Part shown: positions 37,260 through 39,680 of the stretch, in pieces
How positions within the stretch are numbered: position 1 is the stretch's first letter
Layout of the letters: every line of letters starts with the position of its first letter
Source: Candidatus Pacearchaeota archaeon
Lineage (GTDB): Archaea; Nanobdellota; Nanobdellia; Pacearchaeales; GW2011-AR1
NCBI GenBank assembly: GCA_002688335.1
Contig: NZCQ01000035.1
Location: 1 to 39,680 of the forward strand
Reading direction: 5' to 3'
Length of the DNA stretch: 39,680 nt
The notes under the pieces: model-generated
What the model saw: only the letters and a program-made list of their open reading frames with translations
The model's database searches: none
Told to the model about the DNA's origin: nothing
Program-made: the position numbers and the translations under genes

Positions 37260-37641
37260 CTAAATATTCATCCTTACTTTTAGAATGAAATGTCTCATGA
37301 TCTAAGGTTGCCCTATAACTATGCCCGTCTTGATCCTGAATAGAGTCCTGACTAATTTCATCAGTAGAAGGATTATAGGTTCCCAATATTCTTCCAAAAC
37401 CTTCCTCCTTCATAAGGTAGGATAATTTATTGTTAACGATTTTCCCAGAATCAGGATCTCTAAATCTACCATTAGCTAATCTAAATGACAAGCTAAAGAT
37501 ATCCTTCTCATAAGAATAATCTTTCATTCCAGTTCCCAAAGAACCATTTACAATCCTTTCAAGAAAATTATCAGGAGCATTAACTTTAAATCTTCTATCA
37601 GAACTATCTTTCAAATCCCTATTGGGTTTACCACACGTCAT
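37237..37641 (-). CDS. Hypothetical protein with an HExxH motif
   Basis: 134 aa. The only motif is HETFH (in ATLDHETFHSKSKDEY, near residue 113), which fits the zinc-protease signature H-E-x-x-H, with a following Glu/Asp-rich stretch that could give the third ligand. The protein is short for a known peptidase family, there is no signal peptide, and the motif can occur by chance. The rest (SFRLANGRFRDPDSG, GTYNPSTDEISQDSIQDQ) is unfamiliar. Convergent with triosephosphate isomerase, overlapping 23 bp. Metalloprotease is a suggestion only. Confidence 0.6.
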   Translation of the reverse strand: MTCGKPNRDLKDSSDRRFKVNAPDNFLERIVNGSLGTGMKDYSYEKDIFSLSFRLANGRFRDPDSGKIVNNKLSYLMKEEGFGRILGTYNPSTDEISQDSIQDQDGHSYRATLDHETFHSKSKDEYLARYHSNT

Positions 37642-37682
37642 AACAAAGATAACTTAAACAACTATTAAAAATTTTATCATCT

Positions 37683-37901
37683 GAGTAATCAGGAAACCAC
37701 ACCTTTTAAGGTGCGGGATTACTCTAGATCCTAACCGATGAAAATCTGATAGATTTTCGTGGCCACAAAATTCTTAAGGAATTTTGATGGAAACGAGGCG
37801 CTGTAACAAACCACACCTCTCAAGGATCTGTATGATCCTTGATGATCATCAAGAACTAAAAGTTCTTGAGATTTTAAGGTGTGGTGCGCCATCGTTTTTT
37901 T
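37683..37901 (+). ncRNA. Highly structured RNA candidate with terminator-like end
   Basis: Six or more stems stack in 219 bp: GAGTAATC (37683-37690) with GATTACTC (37717-37724), enclosing CACCTT/AAGGTG; GAAAATCT/AGATTTTC (37740-37758); AAAATTC/GAATTTT (37767-37785); a long closing helix of ACGA+GGCGC (37793-37801) and ACCACACCT (37810-37818) with AGGTGTGGT and GCGCC-A-TCGT (37877-37895), enclosing CAAGGATC/GATCCTTG and CAAGAACT/AGTTCTTG. Seven T follow (37895-37901), which orients it to the plus strand. AAACCACACCT occurs twice, once before each main helix. It matches no RNA class I know. Confidence 0.6.
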
Positions 37902-37903
37902 GA

Positions 37904-38146
37904 TCAAAAGAAATAATCATAAAGACAATACCCTCCGGCCAAAGCCCCAATAACGCCTAAACATCCCATCCTAAGGCAACAATAACTTCCTATTTTTGAA
38001 GTTATCTTTCGCAAATCAACCGGCTCATCAGCATCTATATGCGTATAAACTTTATTTTCTAGAAAATCACCTTCAACACTCTTTATCACCAACCCATTAT
38101 CATCTTCATACCTTCCAAAGTTCCGATCATCAATTTCTCTCGCCAT
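37904..38146 (-). CDS. Small membrane protein (80 aa)
   Basis: MAREIDDRNFGRYEDDNGLV, an acidic soluble part, then a C-terminal hydrophobic helix with cysteines (GSYCCLRMGCLGVIGALAGG) and YCLYDYFF. It is a probable tail-anchored protein. Its stop is 2 bp after the T-tract of the structured RNA candidate on the opposite strand. An AT-rich region (ATATATTTTATTTC) lies upstream, shared with the divergent redox gene at 38231. Confidence 0.6.
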   Translation of the reverse strand: MAREIDDRNFGRYEDDNGLVIKSVEGDFLENKVYTHIDADEPVDLRKITSKIGSYCCLRMGCLGVIGALAGGYCLYDYFF

Positions 38147-38230
38147 CTAATCTAAAACAAAAACAGATTAATAAACATATATTTTATTTCATATATATTC
38201 TTTAAAACCAGTTAATCTATTTAAATTAAA

Positions 38231-39091
38231 ATGGGGTTATTTTCCTTTCTATCGCCAAAAACAGCCTATATTCCGGGGTGTACTACCTATTATAAAAACA
38301 AGGAGGAACTGGAGTTATATAAAGAGATTTTCTCAAGGCTAGGAATATCATTTAGGATCTTAGATCAGCACATATGTTCTGGCATAGAAGCATTTGAAGC
38401 AGGATATGAACAAGAAACAAGAAAAATAGCAATGAAAAATCTGTCCATCTTCCAACAAGAAGGAATTAGAAAGATAATCACAAACTCTCCAGAATATTAC
38501 AAGATATTCTCAATAAACTATCCGGAAATGTTACCTTATTGGGATCTAGAGGTAGTTAATCTATGGGATTTAATTCTCGAAAACTTACTTAAAAAACATC
38601 ATCTAATATTAGAAAAGCCAATGGAAACAATAACTTTCCACGACTCTTGCCATCTAGGAAGGCATTGCAAAATATATGATGAACCTAGAAAAATACTAGA
38701 GATACTAGGATATCAAATAAAAGAGATGGATAATTCTATGGGAAATAGTTTTTGTTGCGGATCTTGTGGGGGGCTCAATAGAACAAATAAGAATTTAGCA
38801 AACAAAATAGCAAAAGAAAGAATTCTTCAAGCAAAAAGAATTGGCGTAAATAAAATGGTCGTAACAAGTTTAGATAATTATAATCTTTTAAAAGCTAATA
38901 TAAGAAATACAGGAATCTCTGTTTTAGAGCTGTCAGAGGTCTTAGCAGAATCTCTAGGAATTAAAAAAACAATTAAAGAAGAAATAGAAGACGGAGATAG
39001 AATCTTAATGGAAGCAAAATCTAATATAAGGTTTCAAGACGAATTAAAAGAGGAGGAATATTACGACGATTACACTTATCAAAATGAATGA
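38231..39091 (+). CDS. CCG-domain Fe-S oxidoreductase subunit (GlcF/HdrD-like)
   Basis: 286 aa with two CCG domains, as in HdrB/HdrD, GlcF and LutA. The first is degenerate (PGCTTYYKN...HICSGIEAFEAG). The second is complete: FHDSCHLGRHCK with CCGSCGGLNRTN, ligating an iron-sulfur cluster. There is no N-terminal ferredoxin domain, so electrons must come through a partner. The following gene encodes a FAD-binding domain, a combination seen in glycolate/lactate oxidase-like complexes. The C-terminus is charged (KEEEYYDDYTYQNE). ATG 38231 has AT-rich ATTTAAATT before it, fitting a leaderless start; the stop overlaps the next start by 8 bp. Confidence 0.85.
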   Translation: MGLFSFLSPKTAYIPGCTTYYKNKEELELYKEIFSRLGISFRILDQHICSGIEAFEAGYEQETRKIAMKNLSIFQQEGIRKIITNSPEYYKIFSINYPEMLPYWDLEVVNLWDLILENLLKKHHLILEKPMETITFHDSCHLGRHCKIYDEPRKILEILGYQIKEMDNSMGNSFCCGSCGGLNRTNKNLANKIAKERILQAKRIGVNKMVVTSLDNYNLLKANIRNTGISVLELSEVLAESLGIKKTIKEEIEDGDRILMEAKSNIRFQDELKEEEYYDDYTYQNE

Positions 39092-39599
39092 CCACACTTG
39101 CTACAATACTGACGGTTCAGGAATAATCGGGAATGCTTCAAGAGTAATATTCCCAAAAAATAATGAAGAAGTCCAGAAAGCAGTATCAACAAATAATAAC
39201 ATAGTTCCAAGAGGGGCTGGAACAAACTTAATGGGATCTGTTATACCTGATAACTCTCTAGTTATTTGCATGAAAAAAATGAACCTTGTAGGACAATTAG
39301 ATAAAAGAAATCAAATAGTTTACACTGAACCTGGAATCACAATAAAAGAACTAAATGAAAAACTAAAATCGGCAGGTTTTGAATTACCCCTATTTACAAA
39401 TAATGAATCAACGCTAGGAGGAATGGTTGCTAGAAATGAATTAAGTGATCTTTCAGGATACGGCCACATCAAGGATTACCTCGAAGAAGTAGATTTAATC
39501 AATAGCAGAGGAGAATTGTTTTTAAAGATTATTATGATAAAGGATAAGATAGTATATAAGATAAGATTCATTTATAAAATAATTAACTGGAGGCAATAA
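39084..39599 (+). CDS. Truncated FAD-binding (PCMH/GlcD-like) protein
   Basis: 171 aa. It contains the PCMH FAD fold: PKNNEEVQKAVSTNN, IVPRGAGTNLMGSVIP (the P-R-G-x-G-T pyrophosphate loop), LVICMKKMNLVG, EPGITIKELNEKLKSAGFELP and NNESTLGGMVARNE. GlcD-type oxidases continue with the rest of the FAD domain and a catalytic cap to about 450 aa; here the frame ends after LINSRGELFLKIIMIK and a lysine/isoleucine-rich tail unlike the family. The protein may be a remnant or a stand-alone flavin module for the CCG protein, whose gene overlaps it by 8 bp. Reading frames just downstream do not continue the homology. Confidence 0.75.
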   Translation: MNDHTCYNTDGSGIIGNASRVIFPKNNEEVQKAVSTNNNIVPRGAGTNLMGSVIPDNSLVICMKKMNLVGQLDKRNQIVYTEPGITIKELNEKLKSAGFELPLFTNNESTLGGMVARNELSDLSGYGHIKDYLEEVDLINSRGELFLKIIMIKDKIVYKIRFIYKIINWRQ

Positions 39600-39601
39600 A
39601 A

Positions 39602-39680
39602 ATGCAAGAGAATTCTAATTCTGAACCAAGCTTAAAAGAGAAAAGAATCAGAGATATTACTATAATTTATTATTTTAATA
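39602..39680 (+). CDS. Start of a further gene (runs off the right edge)
   Basis: ATG 39602 opens a frame to the window end: MQENSNSEPSLKEKRIRDIT. GGAGG (about 39589-39593) lies 9 bp before it, inside the end of the previous gene, so it is probably the next gene of the same unit. Too short to identify. Confidence 0.55.
   Translation, partial: MQENSNSEPSLKEKRIRDITIIYYFN

Noticed and set aside
37683..37901. RNase P RNA or SRP RNA
   Set aside because: I found neither the conserved RNase P cores nor the SRP helix 8 motif; length and stem order also do not fit.
1..39680. CRISPR array
   Set aside because: No regularly spaced direct repeats of 24-37 bp separated by unique spacers were seen; the octamer cluster at 20812-21031 is too short and irregular, and no Cas gene is present.

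Overview
This is AT-rich archaeal chromosome, probably from a DPANN-type lineage (Woesearchaeota/Pacearchaeota-like). The placement is inferred from: two CDC48/VAT AAA+ ATPases, transcription factor TFS, archaeal-type class I fructose-bisphosphate aldolase and short archaeal triosephosphate isomerase, archaeal methionine aminopeptidase, an ER/archaeal-type signal peptidase with a Ser/His centre, a surface protein ending in ITGAAIG plus a membrane anchor, TATA boxes about 25 bp upstream of many start codons (leaderless transcripts), and tRNA genes without an encoded CCA. No 16S rRNA is present to confirm it.

Left host flank (1-4808): the 5' part of serS, a divergent membrane protein, a winged-helix regulator, an orphan 235-aa protein, a toxin/antitoxin-like pair in convergent orientation, and a leftward hicB-hicA-nth cluster, then an acylphosphatase-like gene.

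Integrated element (about 4843-24323, 19,481 bp): a tRNA-Lys(CUU) gene is cut in its anticodon loop. Its 3' part lies at 4808-4849 and its 5' part 19.5 kb away at 24324-24363, both on the minus strand, sharing the 7-bp core TTAAGAG. Joined, they give a perfectly folding 75-nt tRNA. Just inside the right junction the element carries a complete, different tRNA-Lys(CUU) (24175-24249) with its own TATA box, apparently replacing the gene it destroyed. A tyrosine integrase (4912-6051) starts 62 bp from the left core. The left half is cargo: a large secreted hydrolase with MopE-like metal-binding repeats, small winged-helix proteins, an APH-type kinase beside an RNxxxH (HEPN-like) protein, an S51 peptidase, a ProC-like reductase, a PLP-fold protein lacking its catalytic lysine, an HD hydrolase, a hydrolase-NUDIX fusion and an S66 (LD-carboxypeptidase/MccF) peptidase. 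The right half (17554-23430) is one leftward operon of replication and control genes: RHH and XRE regulators, a replication ATPase with an iteron-like cluster inside its 3' end, an OB-like protein, zinc-binding small proteins, a nuclease-like protein and a second, minimal tyrosine recombinase. A divergent HTH gene shares an operator region with four ATTTCCTAA boxes. No capsid or conjugation genes were recognised.

Right host flank (24364-39680): further toxin-antitoxin loci (hicB with a frameshifted hicA, relBE-like), TFS, signal peptidase, a likely proteostasis operon (zinc/AbrB protein, cdc48, hsp20, cdc48), a second hsp20 with a CC-DDD-CC insert, methionine aminopeptidase, aldolase and triosephosphate isomerase as an overlapping pair, a highly structured RNA candidate (37683-37901) ending in a T-tract, and a CCG-domain redox protein followed by a truncated FAD-binding (PCMH) protein. 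Gene calls include several small ORFs of 36-57 codons supported by overlap, spacing and ribosome-binding sites.
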